From: Clostridium transplantifaecale
Lineage (GTDB): Bacteria; Bacillota; Clostridia; Lachnospirales; Lachnospiraceae
Length of the DNA: 64,000 nucleotides
Assembly: GCF_900626075.1 (NCBI RefSeq)
Contig: NZ_UYZY01000003.1
Location: forward strand, 372,001-436,000
Reading direction: 5' to 3'
In this document: one piece after another, positions 35,529 to 44,688 of the stretch
Layout: every line of letters starts with the position of its first letter
Numbering within the stretch: the stretch's first letter is position 1
Translations under genes and position numbers: made by a program
Notes under the pieces: model-generated
The model's database searches: none
What the model was told of the DNA's origin: nothing
Seen by the model: only the letters and a program-made list of their open reading frames with translations

Positions 35529-35975
35529 AGAGTATCAGAATAAACAATAAACAGTCTAAGATTCTAAGCTTACATAGTCTCATATTGAACAGGGTGTAGT
35601 TTTCAGGCATCCAGAGAAACGTAGTGGCAGCGACAAGCGCCTCCCCCATTGAAGAAAGAGGACCGATCAGGCGCCGCAGGCCGGGGGCCGGGCAGCTGTC
35701 TTGGCTGAGTCTTTCGTCCCGGCCATAACCTTCCTGCGGGGAAGAAGGGAGAAAAAGATTCCGGAGGGAACCTGGGAGTTCATTGGTACTTACCGAGGTC
35801 TTTTCGAGGTTAGTACCATTATGTACTCCAACGAGCGCGAGCGTTTCCCGCAGGAACTTTTTCTGCCCGTATTCCCCGCCCGCGACACCCTGACGCCCGG
35901 GACGAAAGACTCATCGATCCCCCCAACCACCCCGGTCCCCGGCCTGACGGCGGCGTCCTCATTTCTCAATCAACT
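35529..35975 (+). repeat. ~840 bp palindromic repeat, copy 2, right part
   Basis: Resumes with the duplicated AGAGTATC and contains the AT-rich spacer and palindrome B (arms from GAGTCTTTCGTCCCGG to GGGACGAAAGACTC), ending in the terminal repeat ...GTCCTCATTTCTCAATCA 22 bp before the carbonic anhydrase stop codon. Confidence 0.9.
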
Positions 35976-35997
35976 CCTCATAAGAAAAAGAACCCGC

Positions 35998-36540
35998 CTA
36001 ACAGACAGGTTCCAGATGCCCGGTTTCCACATCCATAACAAAACCGGTGATTGTAATATCAGAGGGTATCAGGGGATGATTTTTCAGGAGTGAGACGGAG
36101 AGCTTTACCTCCTCCTCCGGTGTCTCAAATCCCTGGAACCAACGATTAAAGTCGAGTCCGCTCTGCTCCATTTGAAGGATAGCTTCTTCCGTAATGCCCC
36201 GTTCCTTTAAATGGGTCCTGATTATGTCCGGGGAGATGCCGGCCACGCCGCAGCAGGTGTGGGCGATGACCATCACCTCCGTCACTTTCAGTTCCAGAAT
36301 AGCAATGAGCAGGCTCCGGATGGATGTGTCGAGGGGATCCGTAATCATTCCTCCGGCATTCTTTATCATCTTTACATCCCCATTCCTAATTCCGAGGGCG
36401 GCGGGGAGAAGTTCGACCAGGCGTGTATCCATACAGGAAAGGATGGCCAGCTTTTTGCGCGGGTATTTATCAGCGGCGTATGGCCGGTAAGATCCGTCTC
36501 TTACGAATTTCTCATTGTATTTTATCATCTCTTCAATCAT
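35998..36540 (-). CDS. Beta-class carbonic anhydrase
   Basis: 180 residues from the ATG at 36540, chosen because AGGAGGGTAATA precedes it. Zinc ligands and catalytic dyad are visible: ILSCMDTRL (Cys, Asp, Arg) and IAHTCCGV (His, Cys). It interconverts CO2 and bicarbonate, supplying carboxylation reactions. Length is normal for small clostridial beta enzymes. It stands alone, with its 3' end facing repeat copy 2. Confidence 0.9.
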   Translation of the reverse strand: MIEEMIKYNEKFVRDGSYRPYAADKYPRKKLAILSCMDTRLVELLPAALGIRNGDVKMIKNAGGMITDPLDTSIRSLLIAILELKVTEVMVIAHTCCGVAGISPDIIRTHLKERGITEEAILQMEQSGLDFNRWFQGFETPEEEVKLSVSLLKNHPLIPSDITITGFVMDVETGHLEPVC

Positions 36541-36659
36541 TATTACCCTCCTCATCAGTATATTTCCGCTATTATAAACGACAAAACTTAATAAGGAAAG
36601 AAAAAAACCTTAAAGATTATTCAGGAAACATAAAAAATGGTGAAAAGGTAAGGATGTCC

Positions 36660-36900
36660 GGTTGACCATTGATGGAGCAGCTTTTAGAATGGATGGAAAT
36701 CATTGAGGATATCAGGTAGCAGAGGGGGCACCACAGCATCAAAGAAATTTCCATTGTAAAAACGAAAAAAATGGTACCCCGATGATTACGTATATAGTGA
36801 AAGCAAATGAAATAGAAGGACAGAGTGTTACAACTGACGCAAGGGACCACAGAAGGCAATTGCAGAGAGCGTCTGCAGGTGGTGTGGGACTATGTTTTTT
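36660..36900 (+). pseudogene. Possible ISAs1-type transposase relic
   Basis: Pieces in shifting frames with internal stops: MEQLLEWMEIIEDIR then QRGHHSIKEI (compare the D-x-R-Q-x-H-x-L pattern of ISAs1 proteins), and EIEGQSVTTDA (compare VTIDA of the catalytic region). Heavily deleted. Similarity was judged by eye and may be chance. Confidence 0.3.
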
Positions 36901-37112
36901 GGGGCATATTGTGCATATGTCATAATCGAAAAGTCTTGCTAATACACAGAAATCATGTTAAAATACAGTCGTTAGATAGGTATTGCCACATATATTTTGA
37001 TATGATAATGAACAATGCCGCAAGTTGTGTGGGAACACTTTAGAGGGGAGCCTGTCCTTTGATAAAGAGATTTTCATCTCCACCTAGACCTGCTTTTTGT
37101 ATATGTTGTTGA

Positions 37113-37150
37113 CGTCTTTGGTAAATATTTTACCAGAGACGATTTTATTT
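37113..37150. terminator. Terminator-like hairpin upstream of the LysR gene
   Basis: CGTCTTTGGTAAA / TTTACCAGAGACG stem followed by ATTTTATTT. It may insulate the LysR gene from the left. Confidence 0.65.
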
Positions 37151-37238
37151 CTCCGGGTGTATTTTAGTGATTCCATGTTGCAGGTTGGTACTTATAAGCT
37201 AAAGTCTGGTGATTTTGAAATAGATAGGAGGTAATACT

Positions 37239-38162
37239 TTGAATTTGAATCAGCTATATTGCTTCAAAATATTGGCACGTTCTGAACACCTTACAAAAGC
37301 AGCAGAAGAGCTCAATTATTCTGTTCCAGCATTAAGTGTTATCATATCCAGACTTGAATGTGAGTTAGGTGTTAAATTATTTAATCGTGTTGGCAGGAAT
37401 ATAAAACTCAACGAACGTGGATTATTATTTTTACAATATGTCGATCAATCCCTCAATGCATTAGACGAAGGAATTAAACGGCTTTCTGAAACACAAGAAA
37501 ATGCAAACGAAGTTATTCGTATCGGAACATTTTCTCATCAATATTGGCTTGGTTTTTTAAACACTTTTTTAGCTACTAATCAAAACGTATTTATTTCTCG
37601 AATCAAACTTACTCTTCCCAGCCTTGCAAACGAGACTAATATAGATCAATATGATTTCATCATTTCGCCCGAAAGTGATTTCCATCACGCAAATTGGAAT
37701 AGTTCAATATTAATACAGAATGAATCTCCAGTGATAGTTCTTAGCCCACAAATCCAGCTACACACAAAACAAGTATCACTAAAGGATTTAACAAATGAAA
37801 AAATAATTGTGCTTTCGAAGCAGGAATCCTTACGCAAATACTTTGATGAACTTTGCAAACGTAATAATGTTTCATTTAAAAATATAATTGAAAGCGATAT
37901 TTTTTTTCGCAGAGAACTAATGTACGGTGCAGATAACTATATAGCTTTTACTACTGATTTAGCATTATCAATGGGTTTTTTGGCAGATTTACGATCAGTA
38001 CCGGTCGAGACTGATATGCCAAAAAGAAAAATTGCTATTTATTGGCGAAAGGATCGCTACTTAACAAAAAATATGCAGAGCCTATTGGAATCAATTCAAG
38101 AGTATTCAAAGATTTTTGAGAAGACACATCTTAACAATCAAACTTCACAAACTGAAAAATGA
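37239..38162 (+). CDS. LysR family transcriptional regulator
   Basis: 307 residues, standard length, with a TTG start after ATAGGAGGTAATACT. N-terminal helix-turn-helix: LYCFKILARSEHLTKAAEELNY split as FKILARSEHLTKAAEELNYS and VPALSVIISRLECELGVKLF. The effector-binding domain follows from about residue 90. Codon use is strikingly AT-rich compared with genes to the left, which suggests transfer. It lies upstream of and in the same direction as the permease-GRE cluster and is its most likely regulator. The inducer is unknown. Confidence 0.92.
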   Translation: MNLNQLYCFKILARSEHLTKAAEELNYSVPALSVIISRLECELGVKLFNRVGRNIKLNERGLLFLQYVDQSLNALDEGIKRLSETQENANEVIRIGTFSHQYWLGFLNTFLATNQNVFISRIKLTLPSLANETNIDQYDFIISPESDFHHANWNSSILIQNESPVIVLSPQIQLHTKQVSLKDLTNEKIIVLSKQESLRKYFDELCKRNNVSFKNIIESDIFFRRELMYGADNYIAFTTDLALSMGFLADLRSVPVETDMPKRKIAIYWRKDRYLTKNMQSLLESIQEYSKIFEKTHLNNQTSQTEK

Positions 38163-38737
38163 GGCCTACCCTTTTAAGTGAAGATGGTGATTTGCTCGTA
38201 AACGTGTAGGATATCATTAAGGGCGGTGAAAGGTTCACAGAGTGTGCCTTTCATCGTTACACTGTCTCATTAAGGGCGTTATTTCCGACGCTGTTCTCTT
38301 CTATTTGCCCCCTTTTCCGCCTTCTAAGATGTTTGAGAAAAAACATCTTTTTCTCCGAAACCATAAATTAAAATAGCGATTTCAACCGGTAATGGCACAA
38401 AGAACGTCAGCAAACCTGTAAGGTTGCTGGCGTTCTTCAGATTGCTCTGAAAACAGTTGCATTCCGAGGCCTTCCTGCAAAAAAATCCATAGTATCAGGT
38501 ATTCAATCTGTTCATCTGAGCGCTTTTGGGGGATAATTTTATAAGGTATGAACGAGCTTTCAAGAATTCGTGGTGAAAGATAATTTGATTCTATAAAGTC
38601 AATAAAGTGATTAATTGTTATATTATTTGAAAAGATACTGTTAACAAAGCTGAGATTGATCATAAGTTCGATTTTGGTATACTTTAAACAACGTAGCGCT
38701 GCGTAAAAATGAAAGAAACGGGAGGGGAAGAAAAAAT
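38163..38737. other. 575 bp region between LysR gene and permease: terminator, hairpin, short frame
   Basis: AAGATGTTT / AAACATCTT stem at 38326-38349 followed by TTTCT is a probable LysR terminator. A second perfect hairpin, AAGAACGTCAGCAA / TTGCTGGCGTTCTT, lies at 38399-38436. A minus-strand frame (38382-38663) is described separately. The ~70 bp before the permease carry the ribosome site GGGAGGGGAAG. Confidence 0.6.
38382..38663 (-). CDS. Doubtful small hypothetical protein
   Basis: 93-residue frame (starts MINLSFVNSIFSNN) with no family I recognise. Its 3' third overlaps the hairpin at 38399-38436, giving the C-terminal stretch ERQQPYRFADVLCAITG. The AT-rich N-terminal half has a protein-like mix of residues, but no clear ribosome site was seen. 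It may be a gene remnant of the island edge. Confidence 0.25.
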   Translation of the reverse strand: MINLSFVNSIFSNNITINHFIDFIESNYLSPRILESSFIPYKIIPQKRSDEQIEYLILWIFLQEGLGMQLFSEQSEERQQPYRFADVLCAITG

Positions 38738-40039
38738 ATGTTCACAGCAATTGCAGAGGTAGTTGGCATTCCTTATTTTACTTTAATCGTTGTATTTATA
38801 ACATTGATTATTTTTGCCAGAGATAAATGGCCGGCAGGTCTGGTTGCAATGGGGTCAGCCATCGTATTGGGCGTATTTGGATGTGTTGCAACTGATAAGG
38901 TTTTTTCTGGTTGGTCAAGTAATTTGACTCTGATGATTATGGGAATGATGATTGTAGGTAACGCTCTATTTAAAACTGGCGCAGTGCTGCTAGTTGGCAA
39001 GTCTATTATGAAAGCAAAATTTGCAAGTAATGAACGGGTCGTAATGGTTATTATCATGATTGCCTCTGGACTTTTAAGCGCTTTTCTTTCTAATACTGCT
39101 GTTGTTGCAACGTTTATTCCGCTAATTGGCGCTATGGTGGCGGCTTCTAACGGCAAGTTGAAAAACAAAAACTTATTGATGCCTCTGGGATTAGCTACAG
39201 CGATTGGCGGTGCGCTTACTCTGGTAGGCTCCACAGCACAGCCGATGGCTAACTCGATATTGGAACAACAGGGGCTGCCGTTGTTTGGTATGTTTGACTT
39301 TGTACCCATTGTTCTTCCTATGTTTATTTGTCTGATTGTTTATTTTGCAACGGTTGGATATAGCATGATGAACAAGCATTTAGACTTTGAAGATACGGTT
39401 GCTGCTATAGATGAAAGTACCTTTGAAAACGTAAATCTCACTTGGAGAACCTGGTTTTCTGTTGGTATTCTGGTATTTTGTGTAGCCGGTTTCGTAGCAG
39501 GTTGGGGGAAGACCGGTATTATTGCTCTGATTGGTGCGGCTGCCGCAATGCTTACCGGGTGCGTGTCTTTCAAAGAAGCAGTCAGGGAAGCAGTAGACTG
39601 GAATACAATTTTTGTTATGGCCTTTGCACAGACCATTGCAGCTGCGATGAATGATTCTGGCGCAGGTAAAATGGTGGCGGAAACAGCAGTTAATTTAGTG
39701 GGCACCAATCTATTGGCGCAGACTGCTGCATGCGTTATCGTGATTACCGTATTAACGAATATTATGTCCAATACTGCAACTGCGGCAATGATGACACCTA
39801 TCTATATTGCGATTGCTGCTCAAATGGGGGTAAACCCTTACACATTTGTAATGGCAGTTGCAGTTGCTGCAAACCTGACAGCGGCTACGCCTATCGGCGG
39901 AACCGCAATCACTATGACATTACCAGCCGGTTACCGTTTTAAAGATTTTCTTAAAATCGGAACTCCGATTAACATTATGTGGGCGCTCCTGGCAATTGTA
40001 CTGATTCCAATCGTATACAGTTTTGAATTTGTGGGTTAG
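38738..40039 (+). CDS. SLC13/DASS-type carboxylate permease of the GRE cluster
   Basis: 433 residues, about eleven hydrophobic segments. SLC13-like re-entrant motifs occur in both halves: LSAFLSNTAVVATFIPLI with LVGSTAQPMAN, and LTNIMSNTATAAMMTPIYIA with TPIGGTAITM; the SNTA repeats correspond to the Na+/dicarboxylate signature SNTAT. It likely imports a di- or monocarboxylate with Na+. The activase gene begins 11 bp after its stop, so it should supply the substrate or co-substrate (for example a C4-dicarboxylate) of the radical pathway. Confidence 0.88.
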   Translation: MFTAIAEVVGIPYFTLIVVFITLIIFARDKWPAGLVAMGSAIVLGVFGCVATDKVFSGWSSNLTLMIMGMMIVGNALFKTGAVLLVGKSIMKAKFASNERVVMVIIMIASGLLSAFLSNTAVVATFIPLIGAMVAASNGKLKNKNLLMPLGLATAIGGALTLVGSTAQPMANSILEQQGLPLFGMFDFVPIVLPMFICLIVYFATVGYSMMNKHLDFEDTVAAIDESTFENVNLTWRTWFSVGILVFCVAGFVAGWGKTGIIALIGAAAAMLTGCVSFKEAVREAVDWNTIFVMAFAQTIAAAMNDSGAGKMVAETAVNLVGTNLLAQTAACVIVITVLTNIMSNTATAAMMTPIYIAIAAQMGVNPYTFVMAVAVAANLTAATPIGGTAITMTLPAGYRFKDFLKIGTPINIMWALLAIVLIPIVYSFEFVG

Positions 40040-40050
40040 AGGTACATTGA

Positions 40051-40986
40051 ATGAGTATAAGCGGAAAAATATTTAATATACAAAGATATTCATTGCATGA
40101 CGGACCTGGCATACGGACATTAATTTTTATGAAAGGATGTCCACTGCGGTGCCGCTGGTGTTGCAATCCGGAAGGATTGCAATACCAGGACGATATCTTC
40201 TATGATTCGACACTGTGTATTGGGTGTGGAAAATGCCTTGATGTATGTCAATTTGACGCGGTTCATCTTAGTCAGGAGGACGGATTTACGATCGACCGCG
40301 CGAAGTGTACACGTTGCGGAAGATGTGTAAATGTGTGTCCCTCCGGCGCCAAAACAGTTGCAGGGCGTGAAATCACAGTAAAAGAAGCGCTGGGTATAGT
40401 CAGACGGGATAAACCTTTTTATAAATCATCCCACGGTGGGGCGACACTGGGTGGAGGTGAAATATTAGAACAGCCTGAATTTGTGTATGAAGTTCTGAAG
40501 GCATGTAAAGAGGATGGAATCAACACTGCAATAGAAACCAGCGGATATGGACAGTGGGCCCATCTTGAAAAGATTTTAACAGTTACCGATACTGCGTTTT
40601 TGGATTTAAAAACAGTTAATCCCGCATTGCATTTGAAAACTACAGGAGTGAGCAATACCCGGATACTGGAAAATCTGCAGAAAGTAAATGATTTTATGGG
40701 AAAGGAAGAAAACCGGAAAAAGGTATTTACTGTTCGCATACCGGTTATTCCGGGCATGAATGATTCGACGAAGGATGCGAAGGAGGCCAGTTGTTTCCTT
40801 AAGAATCTGTATAACTGTACCAGCGTTGAAGTGCTGCCCTTTCATAACTATGGCGAGATGAAATACAAAAAGCTGGGACTAAGCTATGAATTTGCCGACT
40901 GCCCGAACAGTACGGTTGAAATGTTAATTACCTATCAAAACATGCTTAAGGAAAGTGGAAGAGACGTTGTTATAAAGAAAATGTAA
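40051..40986 (+). CDS. Glycyl radical enzyme activating protein (radical SAM)
   Basis: 311 residues. The radical SAM motif CPLRCRWC (Cys30, Cys34, Cys37) lies near the N-terminus after SLHDGPGIRT, typical of GRE activases. Two 4Fe-4S ferredoxin motifs follow (CIGCGKCLDVC and CTRCGRCVNVC), as in activases of the larger GREs but not PflA. SHGGATLGGGEILEQPEF is the SAM-binding glycine region. It abstracts a hydrogen from Gly777 of the GRE encoded 20 bp downstream. Oxygen-sensitive. Confidence 0.95.
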   Translation: MSISGKIFNIQRYSLHDGPGIRTLIFMKGCPLRCRWCCNPEGLQYQDDIFYDSTLCIGCGKCLDVCQFDAVHLSQEDGFTIDRAKCTRCGRCVNVCPSGAKTVAGREITVKEALGIVRRDKPFYKSSHGGATLGGGEILEQPEFVYEVLKACKEDGINTAIETSGYGQWAHLEKILTVTDTAFLDLKTVNPALHLKTTGVSNTRILENLQKVNDFMGKEENRKKVFTVRIPVIPGMNDSTKDAKEASCFLKNLYNCTSVEVLPFHNYGEMKYKKLGLSYEFADCPNSTVEMLITYQNMLKESGRDVVIKKM

Positions 40987-41005
40987 TTGCAAAGGAGGTT
41001 TTATC

Positions 41006-43414
41006 ATGTATTATAAGGCGACAGATAGAGTAAAAAGATTGCGGCAAAGATTCATGACCTACAAACCTAATGTTGATATTGAGCGCGCTTTGATCTATAC
41101 AAGAGTTTTTAAAGAATCTGATACAGTAAAGGATGAGCCGCGCATTATTGCTTTGGCAAAAGCGTATTCCATTTTTTTGAATGAGAGGTCAATTTATATC
41201 GAGGAGGATCAGCTGCTTGCCGGTTCATTTGGGCGTAAGCCGCGTGCATTTCCCATTTATCCGGAAACACTAGGGGACTCCCTCATTGGAGAATATCGAA
41301 AACTGACTACCAGGGAAATAGATAGATTTGAATATTCTGAAGAGGACAGGCTGGTGTTAGAAGAGAAGCTACATAAATGGCACGGTACAGGAATGTATAG
41401 TTATGTTTTTGGCGATATGCCTATGTATGCGAAAAAGTTGTTCCTTAGGGATCCGGAAAACACCGTCTCCGGAGGCACCAATATTTTTTCTTTAGATGTA
41501 CCGCTCAACGGCCCTGCCGGACATATAACCCCGGATTACCAGACTGTGATGGCGATAGGTTTCCAGGGAATAAAAGCAAACGCGGAGAAAAGGCTTGAGC
41601 TTGCCGAGGCTCAGCATGATCAGGAAGGAATTAATTTTCTGAAAGCAGTGATTATTTGTGCGGATGCAATTACAAACTTTGCCCATAGATATGCAGATCT
41701 GGCAAGAAAAAAAGCGGAAACAGAGAGCGATAGTCAAAGGAAACAGGAGCTTTTAACAATTGCGGAAACCTGTGATCGTGTCCCCGGCTTACCGCCTCGA
41801 ACATTTCAGGAATGTCTGCAGGCAGTCTGGTTCACTTTTATTGGTATTCAGATGGAAGCATATGAAAGATGTTTTGGCTGTGGGCGTTTGGATCAGTATG
41901 CATATCCGTATCTGAAGGCAGATTTGGAGACGGGACGGATTACTGAAAAGCAGGCCCAGGAGCTGCTCGACTGTCTGTGGATGAAATTCCCGGAGACGAA
42001 TTATATTAATACAGAGTACCATTCGCAAATTGCATCGGGATTCCCTGCTCAGCAGCAGATAATGGTTGGAGGGCAGACCCCTGACGGTAAGGATGCGAGC
42101 AACAGGCTTAGCTATATGTGTTTACAGGCTTCAATGAATACATTACTTCACCAACCTTCCATTTCATTCCGTTATTTTGAAGGAACCCCGGATTCTTTGG
42201 TAGAGCAAGCCTGTCGGCTGGCCAGAAAAGGCGCAGGACATCCTTCGTTCTTCAATGATGGGAGATGTGTCCCCGCTTTGGTGTACAAGGGGATTTCCCT
42301 GGAAGACGCCAGGGATTATTCTTCTGTGGGCTGTGCGGGTATTCAACCGACGCGTAAAGACAAAGGCACGCACAACGCCGGATATCTTAATGTTGCATCT
42401 GCATTAGAATTGGCCTTGCACGACGGTTACTGGAAAAGGGGAAATAAACAGGTCAGTATTCATACCGGTGATGCCTGTCAGTTTAAGAGTTTTCAGGAAG
42501 TGCTGGATGCATTTGAAAAGCAGCTTTCTTATTTAATAAAGGTTTATTCCGAGGAGATTGTAAAAGTAGAAAAAGCGCATAGAGATGTTTGCCCGACGCC
42601 GTTTGTTTCCAGTTTTATTCAGGATTGCATTGGAAATGCGAGAGATAAAAGTGCAGGTGGAGCTCTGATAAACTCGGGCCCTACACCGAGAGGGATTGGA
42701 CTGGCCGATGTGGCAGATTCCCTGTCAGCTCTTAAAAAGTGGGTGTTTGAGGAACAGAAATATACAATAGCGGAAGTGCTGGAGGCCATGGACCACAACT
42801 TTGAAGGTTACGAAGAAATGAGACAAATCTTATCCACTAAAACAGACGATTATGGCAATGATATTGATGATGTGGATGATATTGCCAGGAAAGTAGTTGA
42901 GATTTATGGTTTGGAAACAGATAATTACAGAAGTTTGTACGGTGGGCGGTTCCACCCCGGCTTTAGTTCTGTCTCTTCTAATGTGCCTTATGGGACAGCA
43001 GTGTGTGCGCTTCCGGATGGGAGAAAGGATTACACGCCCCTTGCAAACGGGAATTCTCCCTGCAATGGCGCTGATATCTCCGGCCCTACAGCGGTTGCTA
43101 TTTCTTGCGGAAAATTGAATCATGACCTAATGAGTGGCGGCTCAATACTAAATGTTAAAATTACTCCTTCGTCAGTTGCGGGCGAAGACGGTTTGCAGCG
43201 ATTTGTCGAATATGTAAAAGGTGCAATGGCTGCGGGAGTTTGGCATGTTCAATTTAATATAGTAGATCAGGCGACCTTGAAGGATGCACAAATTCATCCG
43301 GAAAACTACCGTGACCTTATTGTTCGGGTTGCCGGATACAGTGCGTTCTTTACGGGACTCAGCAAACAGCTCCAGGAAGATCTGATCAGGCGAACAGAGC
43401 AGGAATTACGGTGA
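41006..43414 (+). CDS. Glycyl radical enzyme of unassigned substrate (no GCxE glutamate)
   Basis: 802 residues, RBS AAAGGAGG. C-terminal glycyl loop RVAGYSAFF places the radical at Gly777. The thiyl Cys is Cys443 in SSVGCAGIQPT. Most characterised eliminases (choline, glycerol, propanediol, hydroxyproline, isethionate lyases) read GCVEP, with a Glu two residues after the Cys as base; here that position is Gly445. X-succinate synthases also lack this Glu. PFL has CysCys, so this is not PFL. Neighbours are an SLC13 permease, activase, thiolases, CoA-transferase and hydroxyacyl-CoA dehydrogenase. The enzyme probably makes or breaks a bond giving an acid that enters CoA-dependent beta-cleavage. 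No small BssB/C-like subunit gene is visible. Substrate unknown. Confidence 0.9.
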   Translation: MYYKATDRVKRLRQRFMTYKPNVDIERALIYTRVFKESDTVKDEPRIIALAKAYSIFLNERSIYIEEDQLLAGSFGRKPRAFPIYPETLGDSLIGEYRKLTTREIDRFEYSEEDRLVLEEKLHKWHGTGMYSYVFGDMPMYAKKLFLRDPENTVSGGTNIFSLDVPLNGPAGHITPDYQTVMAIGFQGIKANAEKRLELAEAQHDQEGINFLKAVIICADAITNFAHRYADLARKKAETESDSQRKQELLTIAETCDRVPGLPPRTFQECLQAVWFTFIGIQMEAYERCFGCGRLDQYAYPYLKADLETGRITEKQAQELLDCLWMKFPETNYINTEYHSQIASGFPAQQQIMVGGQTPDGKDASNRLSYMCLQASMNTLLHQPSISFRYFEGTPDSLVEQACRLARKGAGHPSFFNDGRCVPALVYKGISLEDARDYSSVGCAGIQPTRKDKGTHNAGYLNVASALELALHDGYWKRGNKQVSIHTGDACQFKSFQEVLDAFEKQLSYLIKVYSEEIVKVEKAHRDVCPTPFVSSFIQDCIGNARDKSAGGALINSGPTPRGIGLADVADSLSALKKWVFEEQKYTIAEVLEAMDHNFEGYEEMRQILSTKTDDYGNDIDDVDDIARKVVEIYGLETDNYRSLYGGRFHPGFSSVSSNVPYGTAVCALPDGRKDYTPLANGNSPCNGADISGPTAVAISCGKLNHDLMSGGSILNVKITPSSVAGEDGLQRFVEYVKGAMAAGVWHVQFNIVDQATLKDAQIHPENYRDLIVRVAGYSAFFTGLSKQLQEDLIRRTEQELR

Positions 43415-43455
43415 AGTACATAAAACGAGCTAAATAAATATATAGGAGAAATAAA

Positions 43456-44679
43456 ATGACCAGAAAAAATGCTGTATATATCACTCACGGAGTGAGAACT
43501 GCGATTGGTAAAATAGGCAGATCTCTTAAAGACGTAAGCGATACTGACCTTGCCATGATTGTCATTAAAAATCTTCTTGAAGAAAGAGCCAAACTGGATT
43601 TTCAAGAAATCGACCAGGTGATTTTCGGCGAGGTGAAACAAAAATCCGATTCAGCCAATGTTGCCAGAGCCGCAGCATTGCTGGCCGGGATTCCGGAGAA
43701 GGTTCCTGCCTATACGGTAAACAGGCAATGCGGCTCAGGATTACAGGCAGTTATTGATGCATTTGAGATGATTGAAACCGGTGAAGCGGATGTGATCGTT
43801 GCAGGCGGTGTCGAAAACATGAGCCAATCGGTCTATTATATGAGGAACGCAAAGGAAGGTCTGAAAAACGGTGATTTTTCTATTGAGGATTCGCTCACCG
43901 CCGGCGGGCCGGGAGCTGTTCCTATCGAAAAATATGGTGTCTGGCCAATGGGGATGACGGCAGAAAAACTTGCTGAATTATATCATATCACACGTGAACA
44001 GCAGGACGCTTTTGCCATGAACAGTCAGATTAAAATGCATCATGCCATGGAGGACGGACGGTTTAAGGAACAAATTGTGCCTGTTCCGGTGATTGATAAT
44101 GGGCATGAAACATTATTTAGTACGGATGAGCACCCTTTCCTTTCCTCTATGGAAAAACTGGCGGCATTAAAGCCGGCGTTTAAGAAAGATGGCACAGTGA
44201 CGGCGGGAAATTCTTCCGGGCGTAACGACGGAGCCTCCGCTGTGCTGGTTATGTCCGAAGATAAAATGAAAGAATTTGGATATAAACCGATGGCAAAGAT
44301 AATCTCGGTGGGAAGCAGCGGATGTGATCCGACGGTTATGGGACTTGGACCTGTAGAATCCTCCATACTTGCGATGAAACGCGCCGGACTCACATTGCAT
44401 GATCTTGACATTATCGAATTGAATGAAGCTTTTGCCGCACAGTCGATTGCCGTTATGAAAGAATGGGAAAAACTGGGTATTTCAGAAGAAGCGCTGCTCT
44501 CAAAAATCAATCCGAACGGAGGGGCTATTGCCCATGGCCATGCTCTGGGCAATACAGGAGCGGCATTGACTGTCAAGTGTATGTATGAAATGCAGCGACG
44601 AGAGACAGCCAGATATGGAATGATAACCATGTGCTGTGCCGGCGGTGTAGGTGTCGCAGCGATTATCGAAAAATGTTAG
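43456..44679 (+). CDS. Thiolase (acetyl-CoA acyltransferase family), catalytically complete
   Basis: 407 residues, RBS ATAGGAGAAA. All thiolase signatures are present: nucleophile Cys92 in NRQCGSGLQA, NEAFAAQ, GHALGNTGA with catalytic His, and the second Cys in CCAGGVG. It would cleave a 3-oxoacyl-CoA with CoA in this degradative context. It is followed 9 bp later by a second thiolase-like gene missing these residues, so the two may form a hetero-oligomer. Acyl specificity cannot be read. Confidence 0.93.
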   Translation: MTRKNAVYITHGVRTAIGKIGRSLKDVSDTDLAMIVIKNLLEERAKLDFQEIDQVIFGEVKQKSDSANVARAAALLAGIPEKVPAYTVNRQCGSGLQAVIDAFEMIETGEADVIVAGGVENMSQSVYYMRNAKEGLKNGDFSIEDSLTAGGPGAVPIEKYGVWPMGMTAEKLAELYHITREQQDAFAMNSQIKMHHAMEDGRFKEQIVPVPVIDNGHETLFSTDEHPFLSSMEKLAALKPAFKKDGTVTAGNSSGRNDGASAVLVMSEDKMKEFGYKPMAKIISVGSSGCDPTVMGLGPVESSILAMKRAGLTLHDLDIIELNEAFAAQSIAVMKEWEKLGISEEALLSKINPNGGAIAHGHALGNTGAALTVKCMYEMQRRETARYGMITMCCAGGVGVAAIIEKC

Positions 44680-44688
44680 GAGAAAACC

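Larger units (their letters stand above)
36541..37238. other. AT-rich intergenic region with transposase-like relic and a terminator
   Basis: About 700 bp without an intact gene. Around 36660-36900 broken frames read MEQLLEWMEIIEDIR, then stop, QRGHHSIKEI, and later EIEGQSVTTDARD, which resemble the N-terminal and catalytic parts of ISAs1-type transposases. The region marks the left edge of the AT-rich island. Further right is a hairpin (37113-37150) and the TTG start region of the LysR gene. Confidence 0.5.

Noticed and set aside
36825..37043. 72-residue frame
   Set aside because: Runs through the transposase-like relic region in another frame, without a ribosome site or family resemblance.
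41006..43414. Pyruvate formate-lyase
   Set aside because: PFL has an adjacent Cys-Cys pair at the active site and a PflA-type activase without ferredoxin domains; here a single Cys443 and a two-ferredoxin activase are seen.
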